Shown here piece by piece: positions 43,337-50,926 of a stretch of DNA of 64,000 nt. The DNA comes from Agrobacterium sp. a22-2. GTDB taxonomy: Bacteria; Pseudomonadota; Alphaproteobacteria; Rhizobiales; Rhizobiaceae. Location: assembly GCF_012276985.1 (NCBI RefSeq), contig NZ_JAAXMM010000010.1, positions 186,001 through 250,000 on the forward strand, read 5' to 3'. The stretch's first letter is position 1. Every line of letters begins with the position of its first letter. Position numbers and translations under genes: made by a program. A model generated the notes under the pieces. The model was not told the origin of the DNA. It made no database searches and saw only the letters and a program-made list of their open reading frames with translations.

Positions 43337-43366
43337 CCAAAAAAGAAAGCGGTCCGAAAGGGCCGC
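43337..43366 (-). terminator. Terminator-like stem at the start of the rplM leader
   Basis: On the minus strand GCGGCCC and GGACCGC pair (one mismatch) around TTTC and are followed by TTTCTTTTTT. It begins a few bases after the expected transcription start of the promoter at 43378-43406. It may be an attenuator of rplM-rpsI, or a leftover terminator of the upstream thioesterase gene. Confidence 0.55.
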
Positions 43367-43377
43367 CAACTCCGGGC

Positions 43378-43406
43378 TTTATAGTTTCGTCGCGGAAAAC
43401 GGTCAA
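43378..43406 (-). promoter_or_regulatory. Sigma-70-type promoter of rplM-rpsI
   Basis: On the minus strand TTGACC (complement of 43401-43406) and TATAAA (complement of 43378-43383) are separated by 17 nt, a near-consensus housekeeping promoter. It predicts a leader of about 120 nt before the rplM start. Confidence 0.7.
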
Positions 43407-43520
43407 GAGACGTGTTTTGTGAGGACGTTAAAATAATAAAGCAAAAACAACGGCTTGATTGTGTGGTAAAATAATACCGCAAAAATCATCGGGGCAGCGG
43501 ATGTTTGCAGGGCTCACGAG

Positions 43521-43958
43521 TCACATGGGCGGAATGGAATAGGTGGCGGTGACCTGCGCCACGGCCTTGGCCGGATCACCCTGGTGCAGCAGCGCATCGA
43601 CGACGGCGAGCCGCTTGCCGAGCTTCAGAATCCGGCAATCGCAGTCGATGGCGGACTGTTTCGGCAGGCGCAGGAAGTTGATGGCGAGATTGGTGGTCAC
43701 CACCATGGAAACCGGGCCGATCTGGGCCAAGATCGTTACCCAGCAGGCAACGTCGGCCAGCGTGAACATCGCCGGTCCCGAAATCGTGCCGCCGGGACGC
43801 AAGTGCCGCTCGTCCGGTTCAAGCCGCATGGTTGCGCAATCCGGACCGATTCTGCTGACCGTGAACTGCCGGCCATCGGTGTGAAGCTGGGGAAATTCGG
43901 TCTCCAGGAAGCGGTGAATATCCTCGGCCGTCATCCTCAGTGCCCTGCTGTCCGGCAT
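43521..43958 (-). CDS. PaaI-family hotdog thioesterase
   Basis: 145 residues, single hotdog domain: HLRPGGTISGPAMFTLADVACWVTILAQIG in outline carries the helix and conserved Asp of the PaaI/YbgC-like thioesterases; NLAINFLRLP follows. Probably hydrolyses an acyl- or aryl-CoA thioester. AAGGGATATCGGC precedes the ATG. It is divergent from an enoyl-CoA hydratase gene, so a shared role in CoA-thioester breakdown is plausible. Confidence 0.85.
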   Translation of the reverse strand: MPDSRALRMTAEDIHRFLETEFPQLHTDGRQFTVSRIGPDCATMRLEPDERHLRPGGTISGPAMFTLADVACWVTILAQIGPVSMVVTTNLAINFLRLPKQSAIDCDCRILKLGKRLAVVDALLHQGDPAKAVAQVTATYSIPPM

Positions 43959-44049
43959 GCCGATATCCCTTCCATCCGTGTCCGCACTGGCGCTGGACGC
44001 GCCTTTCGTGGCACAGATACAGCAAAATCATCGAGAGAGGAGATAGACC

Positions 44050-44874
44050 ATGGCCGAAGTCGTATCGTTTCACAAGGAAACGCCTGCAGCGCCATTGGTG
44101 CGCGAAGAGCAGACCGGCGGTGTGTTGCGGCTGACGCTCGACAATCCGCCGGCCAACGCCCTGTCGGTGGCAATGATGACCGCGCTGGATGCAGCGCTCG
44201 ACCGGGCGGCAGCCAATGCCGAGGTGCGGGTCATCATTCTGGCGGCGTCCGGCAAGCTGTTTTCCGCCGGCCACGACCTCAAGGAACTGACCGCCCATCG
44301 TGCCGATGCGGACCGCGGCCGTCAGTTCTTCGAGATGACCATGCGGCTCTGCGCCGATCTGATGTTGAAGATCACCCATCTGACCAAGCCCGTCATCGCC
44401 GAGATCGACGGATTGGCGACGGCTGCCGGCTGCCAGTTGGTGGCCTCCTGCGATCTGGCGATCTGCACCGACACGGCAACCTTCTGCACGCCGGGTGTCA
44501 ATATCGGCCTGTTCTGCTCGACGCCGATGGTCGCCGTCAGCCGTGCGGCCCATCGCAAGCAGGCGATGGAAATGCTCCTGACGGGCGAGACGATCGACGC
44601 CTCCACCGCCAAGGATTTCGGCCTCGTCAACCGCATTGTGCCGAAACAGTATCTGGCACAGGTGGTCAACAAATATGCCGCCGTCATCGCCTCCAAGTCG
44701 CCGCTCACCCTCAAGATCGGCAAGGAAGCGTTCTACCGCCAGATCGATATGTCGCTCGAGGAGGCCTATCGCTATGCGGCGGGCGTCATGGTCGAGAACA
44801 TGCTGGCGCGCGACGCACAGGAGGGCATCGGCGCCTTTCTGGAAAAGCGCATGCCGGAATGGTCGGGCGAGTGA
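44050..44874 (+). CDS. Enoyl-CoA hydratase/isomerase family protein (ECHDC3-like)
   Basis: 274-residue crotonase fold. Oxyanion-hole segments: LFSAGHDLKELTAHR and LATAAGCQLVASCDLAICTDTATFCTPGVNIGLFCSTPMVAVSRA in outline. Typical enoyl-CoA hydratases have two catalytic Glu. Here the first region reads TAAGCQLVASCDLA and the second GVNIGLFCSTPM, lacking a clear pair, as in the ECHDC3-type subgroup, so hydratase activity is uncertain. Good ribosome site (GAGGAGATAGACC). Confidence 0.85.
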   Translation: MAEVVSFHKETPAAPLVREEQTGGVLRLTLDNPPANALSVAMMTALDAALDRAAANAEVRVIILAASGKLFSAGHDLKELTAHRADADRGRQFFEMTMRLCADLMLKITHLTKPVIAEIDGLATAAGCQLVASCDLAICTDTATFCTPGVNIGLFCSTPMVAVSRAAHRKQAMEMLLTGETIDASTAKDFGLVNRIVPKQYLAQVVNKYAAVIASKSPLTLKIGKEAFYRQIDMSLEEAYRYAAGVMVENMLARDAQEGIGAFLEKRMPEWSGE

Positions 44875-45034
44875 GCGAGCGAATGCATATCGGCGATCGG
44901 TTCGCCTACCGGCATCTGCCTTTATATGATTGTTGTCGTCAACAATTGCAACCTTGAGACGCATCTAATGTGTTAAGAACATAAATAGAATAAAAAGAGA
45001 ACGCATTACGATTTATTGGCTTTTGGAGGCCTGC

Positions 45035-45466
45035 ATGTCCCTGGACCGCCGCATTTCGTTGATTACCCTTGGCGTTGCTGATGTTGCACTTGCCACAGCC
45101 TTTTACGAAAGGCTGGGTTTTCGCAAATCGTCGGCCTCGCAGGACGGCGTCACATTCATCCAGTTGAAGGGCACCGTGCTGGCGCTTTTCGGACGCGAGG
45201 CGCTGGCTCAAGATGCCGGTGTGGAGAACACGCCGCCGGGCTTCTCCGGCGTGACGCTGGCGCACAACGTGTCGAGTCCGACCGGGGTCGATGCGGTGAT
45301 CAAGTTTGCCGTGTCCTGTGGCGCGACATTGGTCAAGAAGCCGGAAAAAGTGTTCTGGGGCGGTTATTCCGGCTATTTCGCCGATCCGGATGGCCATCTC
45401 TGGGAAGTCGCCCACAATCCGTTCTTCCCGATGGACGAGTATGGCCATATCGTCTTGCCGGACTGA
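45035..45466 (+). CDS. VOC (glyoxalase/bleomycin resistance) family protein
   Basis: 143 residues from ATG 45035 (GGAGG 5 nt upstream). Two beta-alpha-beta-beta-beta units: ISLITLGVADVALATAFYERLGFRKS and YSGYFADPDGHLWEVAHNPFF. The C-terminal Glu (HLWEV) is a usual metal ligand, while the N-terminal ligand position appears absent, so a metal-independent or binding role is possible. Substrate unknown. Confidence 0.85.
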   Translation: MSLDRRISLITLGVADVALATAFYERLGFRKSSASQDGVTFIQLKGTVLALFGREALAQDAGVENTPPGFSGVTLAHNVSSPTGVDAVIKFAVSCGATLVKKPEKVFWGGYSGYFADPDGHLWEVAHNPFFPMDEYGHIVLPD

Positions 45467-45583
45467 TCGGGCCTTTCGGCCGTGGCGCCGAAGCAATTGA
45501 TTAAGATATTCGGAATAGAGTTGACCTTGGGGATTTCGAGGAGCGGGAAATACTGAGGACCGGCAATGGCCGGGGAGGTTTCC

Positions 45584-46048
45584 ATGGACCACGACAACTA
45601 CTCTACCGACTACATTCGCGATATCCTGGCCTCGGCGAAAACCATCGCCGTTGTCGGCGCTTCGGCACGCGACGACAGGCCCAGTCATTGGGTGATCGGC
45701 TTCCTGCTCGGCAAGGGATATCATGTCTATCCGGTGAACCCGGCCCATGCCGGCGACAAGATCGAAGGCCAGACCGTCTACGCCCATCTGAGCGACATTC
45801 CGGATCCGATCGATCTCGTCGACGTCTTTCGCCGCAGCGAGGCTTTTGCCGGTGTCATCGACGAAGTGCTTGCCCTGAAGACAAAGCCCGCCGCGATCTG
45901 GGGACAACTGGGCGTTCGTGATGACGAAGCGGCGTCCCGTGCCGAAAGCGCCGGCATCAAGGTGGTGATGAACCGCGCGCTGGTTTCGGACTATCCGCTG
46001 GTCTACCGGGCCAGCCATCCAGCTACCAAGCGGGCCGGCACGGCTTGA
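45584..46048 (+). CDS. CoA-binding (YccU-type) domain protein, copy 1
   Basis: 154 residues from ATG 45584 (GGGGAGG upstream; ATG 45566 is unlikely). A Rossmann-like CoA-binding domain: IAVVGASARDDRPSHWVIGFLLGKGYHVYPVNPAHAG, IPDPIDLVDVFRRSE and AIWGQLGVRDDEAASRAESAGIKVVMNRAL in outline. Members bind CoA through the glycine loop, and several regulate by CoA-dependent modification. About half of its residues match the second copy at 46752-47183. Confidence 0.85.
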   Translation: MDHDNYSTDYIRDILASAKTIAVVGASARDDRPSHWVIGFLLGKGYHVYPVNPAHAGDKIEGQTVYAHLSDIPDPIDLVDVFRRSEAFAGVIDEVLALKTKPAAIWGQLGVRDDEAASRAESAGIKVVMNRALVSDYPLVYRASHPATKRAGTA

Positions 46049-46057
46049 GCCCGCCAG

Positions 46058-46390
46058 TCAGAGCGAATGGTTCGGAATGAAAAGCCGATTGTTGAGATTC
46101 GATATTGGTTCGCACGCCAACACCGGACAGCGAGGATTGTTCTTGGTCGGAACGTAGTTCCACTCGGCATATTCGCCGGGATCGCAATGCCGGCTGTTCC
46201 TGACATAGCGATCGTAGAGCGTCATGCCCGCCACGTTCTTCGAGGGATAGCGCAGGATCACTGCGCCTTCGCTGCGGATCGTCTGGCGTGCACCTTCGCA
46301 TGTCATGCCGGTCACATTGTAGCGGCTGATGGCGTGGGCAGGAACCGACAGCAGCAGAATGCTGAGGCAAGCGGTTGCAGCGACCTTCAT
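46058..46390 (-). CDS. Small exported protein with four cysteines
   Basis: 110 residues from ATG 46390 (GAGGAG upstream). Signal peptide MKVAATACLSILLLSVPAHA. Mature part: RYNVTGMTCEGARQTIRSEG and VRNSRHCDPGEYAEWNYVPTKNNPRCPVLACEP in outline, with four Cys likely forming two disulfides. The spacing is conserved among rhizobial homologues as I recall them, but no function is known. It sits between the two CoA-binding paralogues on the opposite strand. Confidence 0.7.
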   Translation of the reverse strand: MKVAATACLSILLLSVPAHAISRYNVTGMTCEGARQTIRSEGAVILRYPSKNVAGMTLYDRYVRNSRHCDPGEYAEWNYVPTKNNPRCPVLACEPISNLNNRLFIPNHSL

Positions 46391-46751
46391 GGCATGTCTC
46401 CTCGGTGCAATTTGGCGGAATGCGCCCAGTATCGTGTCCCACAATGGCTTTGTCGAGGCGTCAAGCCGTGTGCAAGACCGTTGATCGTTGTTATTGTATG
46501 CGTAGGACAGGCTGGTTGTTCGGGGGACATATCAACAGCGGATTGATCAACAGCGGATTGTATGTCTGCAAAGCTGCGGCTGGCGCCAGCAGTGATGCGA
46601 TCAGACTGGCCTCGCACGCCTTTTTCTGGGGTGCATTCCCTTCTTTTGGCTTTATTGTTCTTGTCTAATGGCCTGATTTCCACGGGCCCAGCGGAGCATG
46701 CGGAGAACATCTCCGCGGACCGGGACTGAAGTGAAGCTGAACGAGGCGACC
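46391..46751. other. 361-nt gap with a tandem 15-bp repeat
   Basis: No convincing gene. It contains a perfect direct repeat of 15 bp at 46531-46545 and 46546-46560 and a C/T-rich stretch near 46618-46668. Both flanking genes start outward from it, so it carries their promoters. Confidence 0.5.
46531..46560. repeat. Tandem direct repeat, 2 x 15 bp
   Basis: ATCAACAGCGGATTG occurs twice, head to tail and exactly. It lies about 190 nt upstream of the second CoA-binding gene. It could be a slipped-strand duplication or a regulator site pair. Confidence 0.9.
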
Positions 46752-47183
46752 GTGAACCACGATAGTTACGACAATGCTTATATAACCGATATCCTGCACC
46801 AGACGAAGACCATTGCGCTGACGGGCGCATCGCCCAATCCGGCCCGGCCGAGCTTCGGGGTCATGCGCTTCCTGCTGTCCAAGGGGTACCGGGTCATTCC
46901 GGTCAATCCCGGCCAGGCCGGCAAGGACATCCTCGGCCAGAAGGTCTATGCACGGCTTGCCGACATTCCCGAGCCGGTGGATATGGTCGATGTGTTCAGG
47001 GCTGCCGAATATCTCGACGACGTGGTGGAGGAGGCGCTCGCCATGCAGCCGCGGCCCAAGGTGATCTGGGGCCAATTGTCGGTGCGCGACGATGATGCCG
47101 CAGCCAAAGCCGAAGCGGCCGGGCTGAAAGTGGTCATGGACCGTTGCCCGGCCATCGAATATCCCAGACTGATCATTGGTTGA
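46752..47183 (+). CDS. CoA-binding (YccU-type) domain protein, copy 2
   Basis: 143 residues from a GTG at 46752, chosen because GAGG lies 5 nt before it and because the resulting N-terminus (VNHDSYDNAYITDIL) aligns with copy 1 (MDHDNYSTDYIRDIL). CoA loop: IALTGASPNPARPSFGVMRFLLSKGYRVIPVNPGQAGKDILGQKVY in outline; VIWGQLSVRDDDAAAKAEAAGLKVVMDRCPAIEYPRL follows. The C-terminal CPAIE motif, with Cys, is the usual end of this family; copy 1 has lost the Cys (NRALVSDY). Confidence 0.85.
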   Translation: MNHDSYDNAYITDILHQTKTIALTGASPNPARPSFGVMRFLLSKGYRVIPVNPGQAGKDILGQKVYARLADIPEPVDMVDVFRAAEYLDDVVEEALAMQPRPKVIWGQLSVRDDDAAAKAEAAGLKVVMDRCPAIEYPRLIIG

Positions 47184-47207
47184 CCAATCGGCTTGATCTG
47201 CTGACGG

Positions 47208-47636
47208 TCAGTCCGCCAGCATGTCGGGCGAGGCGCGAAAGCTGCTGAGGTCATCGGCATTGGCGCAGTAGTCGTTGAAATGCTGGGCGGCAGTGCCGGC
47301 CTTGAGGTCCCGGCGGCATTCGTCCTTCGACGTGCAGTTGGAACAGTCGATCTGCATGGCGCGGAACTGCTCGCGATAATGCGTCTCGACTTCCATCGGA
47401 TCGATACCGAGCGCCCGCATCATGGCCGGCATTTCGTCGGCGGCATGCGGGCCAGCCTTGGCAAGGGCGATCAACTGGTCGGGCTGAATGCCGCAATCAT
47501 GGGCGATCTCGCGGATGGTCTCGTCGTCGAGCGACGCGATCATGTCCGCTTCGCTGGCGCGCTCCCAGCCCTTGGCCACCCAGTCGAAAATGCGGAAAAC
47601 GGCACTGCGTGCCGCGTCATTGGTTGCGATATTCAT
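47208..47636 (-). CDS. DUF6455-type protein with a cysteine cluster
   Basis: 142 residues from ATG 47636 (GGAGGG 6 nt upstream). The N-terminal part (AVFRIFDWVAKGWERASEADMIASLDDETIREIAHDCGI in outline) resembles the short DUF1127-like helix pair. The C-terminal part DCSNCTSKDECRRDLKAGTAAQHFNDYCANAD in outline has four Cys that could bind a metal or an iron–sulfur centre. I recognise this as the DUF6455 type found in rhizobia and relatives. Function unknown. Confidence 0.7.
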   Translation of the reverse strand: MNIATNDAARSAVFRIFDWVAKGWERASEADMIASLDDETIREIAHDCGIQPDQLIALAKAGPHAADEMPAMMRALGIDPMEVETHYREQFRAMQIDCSNCTSKDECRRDLKAGTAAQHFNDYCANADDLSSFRASPDMLAD

Positions 47637-47805
47637 AGCCGACCCTCCGTCAATGGCAGACAGTGTCCGCCCGGCATGGCGTGAACGCATTGATTTCGAT
47701 CAAATGTGACGAAACACCATTTTGGCTGCCGGCCAAACTTTGCGATTTAAATCGCCCCGCCGCTCGCTATGATCGCGCCGTAAAAGCAGCAATAGGGAGG
47801 TTTCC

Positions 47806-49089
47806 ATGTCCAGCAACAATCCGGGCTTTGCCACGCTTGCCGTGCATGCCGGCGCGCAGCCCGATCCGACCACGGGCGCACGCATCACGCCGATCTACCA
47901 GACGACGGCCTATGTCTTCCAGGATTCAGACCATGCCGCCGCCCTGTTCGGGCTGAAGCAGTTCGGCAATATCTACACGCGCATCATGAATCCCACCCAG
48001 GCGGTTCTGGAAGAACGGGTGGCAGCCCTTGAAGGCGGCACGGCAGCGCTTGCCGTCGCCTCGGGCCATGCCGCCCAGATGCTGGTGTTTCATACCATCA
48101 TGCAGCCGGGCGACAATTTCGTCGCGGCCCGCAAGCTCTATGGCGGCTCGATCAACCAGTTCGGCCACGCCTTCAAGAATTTCGGCTGGCAGGTGCGCTG
48201 GGCGGATCCCGCCGATCCCGAAAGCTTCGCCGCTGAGATCGACGACAAAACCCGCGGCATCTTCATCGAGAGCCTTGCCAATCCGGGCGGCACCTTCGTC
48301 GATATCGCCGCCATTGCGGCCGTTGCCCGCAAGCATGGCCTGCCGCTGATCGTCGACAACACCATGGCCAGCCCCTACCTGATCCGTCCGCTCGAGCATG
48401 GCGCCGATATCGTCGTGCATTCGCTGACCAAGTTCCTTGGCGGCCACGGCAATTCCATGGGCGGCATCATCGTCGATGGCGGCACGTTCGACTGGTCCAA
48501 ATCCGGCAACTATCCGATGCTGTCTTCGCCGCGGCCGGAATATGGCGGCGTCGTGCTGCACCAGACCTTCGGCAATTTCGCCTTCGCCATCGCCTGCCGG
48601 GTGCTCGGCCTGCGCGATCTGGGGCCGGCCATCGCGCCGATGAACGCCTTCCTGATCCTGACCGGCATCGAGACGCTGCCGCTGCGCATGCAGCGCCATT
48701 GCGACAACGCCATGAAGGTGGCGACCTGGCTGTCGAAGCACGACAAGATCGCCTGGGTCAATTATGCCGGCCTCGACAGCGATCCGAACCATGCCCTGCA
48801 GACCCGCTATTCGCCCAAGGGGGCGGGTTCCGTCTTCACCTTCGGCATCAAGGGCGGGCTTGAGGCCGGCAAGGCCCTGGTTGGCGGACTGACGCTGTTC
48901 TCCCATCTGGCCAATATCGGCGACACCCGCTCGCTGATCATCCACCCGGCCTCCACCACCCATGCGCAACTGACCGAGGAACAGCAGATCGCCGCCGGCG
49001 CCGGCCCCGATGTCGTTCGCCTGTCGATCGGCATCGAGGATCCGGAAGACATCATCGGCGATCTGGAACAGTCACTGGCCCGGATCTGA
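47806..49089 (+). CDS. O-acetylhomoserine sulfhydrylase (MetY-type)
   Basis: 427 residues, Cys/Met-metabolism PLP enzyme. FATLAVHAGAQPDPTTGAR at the N-terminus, PLP contacts ASGHAAQM, IVDNTMASPYLIRP, and Lys in HSLTKFLGGHGNSMGG. The inserted segment PRPEYGGVVLHQTFGNFAFAI is typical of the long MetY form rather than MetZ/MetB. It makes homocysteine from O-acetylhomoserine and sulfide. AGGGAGG precedes the ATG. No SAM-II riboswitch consensus is present in the 169-nt leader. Confidence 0.9.
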   Translation: MSSNNPGFATLAVHAGAQPDPTTGARITPIYQTTAYVFQDSDHAAALFGLKQFGNIYTRIMNPTQAVLEERVAALEGGTAALAVASGHAAQMLVFHTIMQPGDNFVAARKLYGGSINQFGHAFKNFGWQVRWADPADPESFAAEIDDKTRGIFIESLANPGGTFVDIAAIAAVARKHGLPLIVDNTMASPYLIRPLEHGADIVVHSLTKFLGGHGNSMGGIIVDGGTFDWSKSGNYPMLSSPRPEYGGVVLHQTFGNFAFAIACRVLGLRDLGPAIAPMNAFLILTGIETLPLRMQRHCDNAMKVATWLSKHDKIAWVNYAGLDSDPNHALQTRYSPKGAGSVFTFGIKGGLEAGKALVGGLTLFSHLANIGDTRSLIIHPASTTHAQLTEEQQIAAGAGPDVVRLSIGIEDPEDIIGDLEQSLARI

Positions 49090-49143
49090 CCCAAACCCAA
49101 CCGCGCCGTGTCCTGACCGGGATGCGGCGCGAAGGAGTTAAGC

Positions 49144-49488
49144 ATGAGCAATAGCCTCGTCTTTGATCTGTCGAGCGTCGAGCCGGAGGAGGGCGCGCCT
49201 GCCGCCGACCGGCTGATCTCCGGCAATCCGCGCTTCACCACCTGGAACCTGGAAGAAGCCGCGGGCGGCCTTTATGCCGGCGTCTGGCAGGCAACGCCCG
49301 GCAAGTGGAGGATCGCCTATGACGAGTGGGAATATTTCTCCATTCTCGAAGGTCATTCCATCGTGACGGAAGAGGGCGGCGAGCCCGTGCATCTGAAAGC
49401 CGGCGACCGCATGATCCTCAGGCCCGGCTTCAAGGGAACATGGGAAGTGGTTGAAACGACTCGCAAGGATTACGTGATCCGGCTTTGA
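49144..49488 (+). CDS. Cupin (DUF861/EutQ-like) protein
   Basis: 114 residues, single cupin: GVWQATPGKWRIAYDEWEYFSILEGHSIVTEEGGEPVHLKAGDRMILRPGFKGTWEVVE in outline. The pattern DEWEYFSILEG and PGFKGTWEV is that of cupin_3/DUF861 proteins, which lack the classical His triad. It lies 54 nt after the MetY gene, perhaps on the same transcript. Function unknown. Confidence 0.82.
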   Translation: MSNSLVFDLSSVEPEEGAPAADRLISGNPRFTTWNLEEAAGGLYAGVWQATPGKWRIAYDEWEYFSILEGHSIVTEEGGEPVHLKAGDRMILRPGFKGTWEVVETTRKDYVIRL

Positions 49489-49491
49489 CGA

Positions 49492-49962
49492 TCACGCCTG
49501 ATCTTCGAGGTCCGAAAAGGCCTTGGCGAAATCCGGTGAGGCGATGAGCGCCAGGGTGCGGCGCAGCTCTTCGGATTCCTCCTTGCCGAAGACTGCGTCG
49601 AAGCGCGTCTGCGCCACCCTCCAGTTCGCAACCATGTCGCTCTGGCGCTTGGCCCCGGCCGCCGTCAGCCGCACGCGCTTGGCGCGGCGATCCTTCAGGT
49701 CCGGCACCAGTTCCACCAGTCCGTCGCGGATCAACGGTTTCAGCGTGTGCCCGAGCGCCGAGAGATCCATCACCATCGCCTCGGCCAGCGCCTTCTGCGT
49801 CGGCTCGCCCGCATGGGCGATCTGCGACAGCAGCGAAAACTGCGTGCCCCTCAGCCCCGTCTCTCCCATCGCATCGTCGTAGAGCTGGCCAAGCTGGCGG
49901 GCCGCGCGCCGGACCGCGCTGCTGGTGCAGTGAAGCCAGATGGCATTGTCTGTGTCGTCCAT
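49492..49962 (-). CDS. MarR-family regulator divergent from an SDR
   Basis: 156 residues from ATG 49962 (AAAGGTGAAAG upstream). Winged HTH: PTQKALAEAMVMDLSALGHTLKPLIRDGLVELVPDLKDRRAKRVRLTAAG in outline at about 54-103. There is one Cys near the N-terminus (WLHCTSSAVRRAARQLGQLYDDAM), a placement seen in redox-responsive MarR proteins, but this is only suggestive. A perfect palindrome at 50086-50097 in the shared upstream region is the likely operator. Confidence 0.88.
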   Translation of the reverse strand: MDDTDNAIWLHCTSSAVRRAARQLGQLYDDAMGETGLRGTQFSLLSQIAHAGEPTQKALAEAMVMDLSALGHTLKPLIRDGLVELVPDLKDRRAKRVRLTAAGAKRQSDMVANWRVAQTRFDAVFGKEESEELRRTLALIASPDFAKAFSDLEDQA

Positions 49963-50085
49963 GTCTTTCACCTTTTTTCTCGCCGCCCGGCGCCGGTCAC
50001 CACCGGCTTAGTCGACCATCGGCGGCATCGCCAACAAAAATGTCGAGGCGGCTCTTGCGCTCTGAAATTCCCCGCATAAATATAG

Positions 50086-50097
50086 TGGTATATACCA
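50086..50097. promoter_or_regulatory. Palindromic operator between the MarR and SDR genes
   Basis: TGGTATATACCA is a perfect 12-bp palindrome, 26 nt before the SDR start codon and 124 nt from the MarR start. Its length, symmetry and AT-rich centre fit MarR-type operators, which usually overlap the promoter of the divergently transcribed target. Confidence 0.65.
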
Positions 50098-50122
50098 GTA
50101 AAATCAAACCCAGGAGAAAATC

Positions 50123-50926
50123 ATGACCTCGACCCTCGGAACTGCCCTTGTTACCGGCGCCTCATCCGGCATCGGCGCCGTCTATGCCGACCGCCTTGCA
50201 AGGCGCGGCTATGACCTCATCCTCGTTGCCCGCGATGTCGCGCGGCTGGAAAAGCTCGGCGAGAGGCTTGCCGGCGATTACGGGGTCAAGGCACAGGTTC
50301 TCCAGGCAGACCTCGGCGATCGGGCCGATGTGCGCAAGGTGGAGGAACGCCTGCGGCAGGATGCCGGCATCACGCTGTTTATCAACAATGCCGGCATCGG
50401 CCCGAAAGGCCCGCTTCTGAAGACTGATATCGACTACCTCGACCAGATGGTCGAGCTGAACGTGGTCGCGACGAACCGGCTCGCCATCGCCGCAGCACAG
50501 GCCTTCGTGCAGCGCGGATCCGGTGCCATCATCAACACGGCCTCGGTGGTCGCCCTTGTACCCCAGATCTTCAACGGCACCTACAGCGCCACCAAGTCTT
50601 TCGTCCTGACGCTGACCGAATCGCTGGCGACAGAACTCGCCGGAACGAGTGTGCGGATCCAGGCGGTGCTGCCCGGCCTGACCCGCACGGAAATCTTCGA
50701 CCGCGTCGGCGGCTCGATCGACAATCTCGACCAGAACATGGTCATGGACGCCGGCGACTTGGTCGATGCGGCGCTGGCAGGTTTCGACCAGGGAGAACTG
50801 ATCACCATCCCGTCGCTGGCGGACAAGGCCCTGTACGACGCCTACGAGACGGCCCGAGGCGCCATGGCGCCGCACCTCTCCCTGAACAAGCCGGCACCGC
50901 GATACGGTGTCAGGTCGGCGGCTTAG
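50123..50926 (+). CDS. Short-chain dehydrogenase/reductase
   Basis: 267 residues, classical SDR. Cofactor loop TGASSGIGAVYADRLARRGYDLILVARD in outline (the Arg at strand 2 end suggests NADP), NNAGIG, catalytic Ser in TASVVALV, and YSATKSF with Tyr and Lys. AGGAGAAAATC precedes the ATG. It is probably repressed by the divergent MarR protein. Its stop overlaps that of the convergent P450 gene by 3 nt. Substrate unknown. Confidence 0.88.
   Translation: MTSTLGTALVTGASSGIGAVYADRLARRGYDLILVARDVARLEKLGERLAGDYGVKAQVLQADLGDRADVRKVEERLRQDAGITLFINNAGIGPKGPLLKTDIDYLDQMVELNVVATNRLAIAAAQAFVQRGSGAIINTASVVALVPQIFNGTYSATKSFVLTLTESLATELAGTSVRIQAVLPGLTRTEIFDRVGGSIDNLDQNMVMDAGDLVDAALAGFDQGELITIPSLADKALYDAYETARGAMAPHLSLNKPAPRYGVRSAA

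Noticed and set aside
46375..46668. 97-codon frame covering the tandem repeat
   Set aside because: It overlaps the start and promoter of the minus-strand exported protein gene and lacks coding character; the repeated INSGL is just the DNA repeat translated.
47637..47805. Possible SAM-II riboswitch upstream of the MetY-type gene
   Set aside because: The leader has neither the conserved SAM-II loop sequence nor its pseudoknot arms; only a short chance palindrome (GCGATTTAAATCGC) is present.
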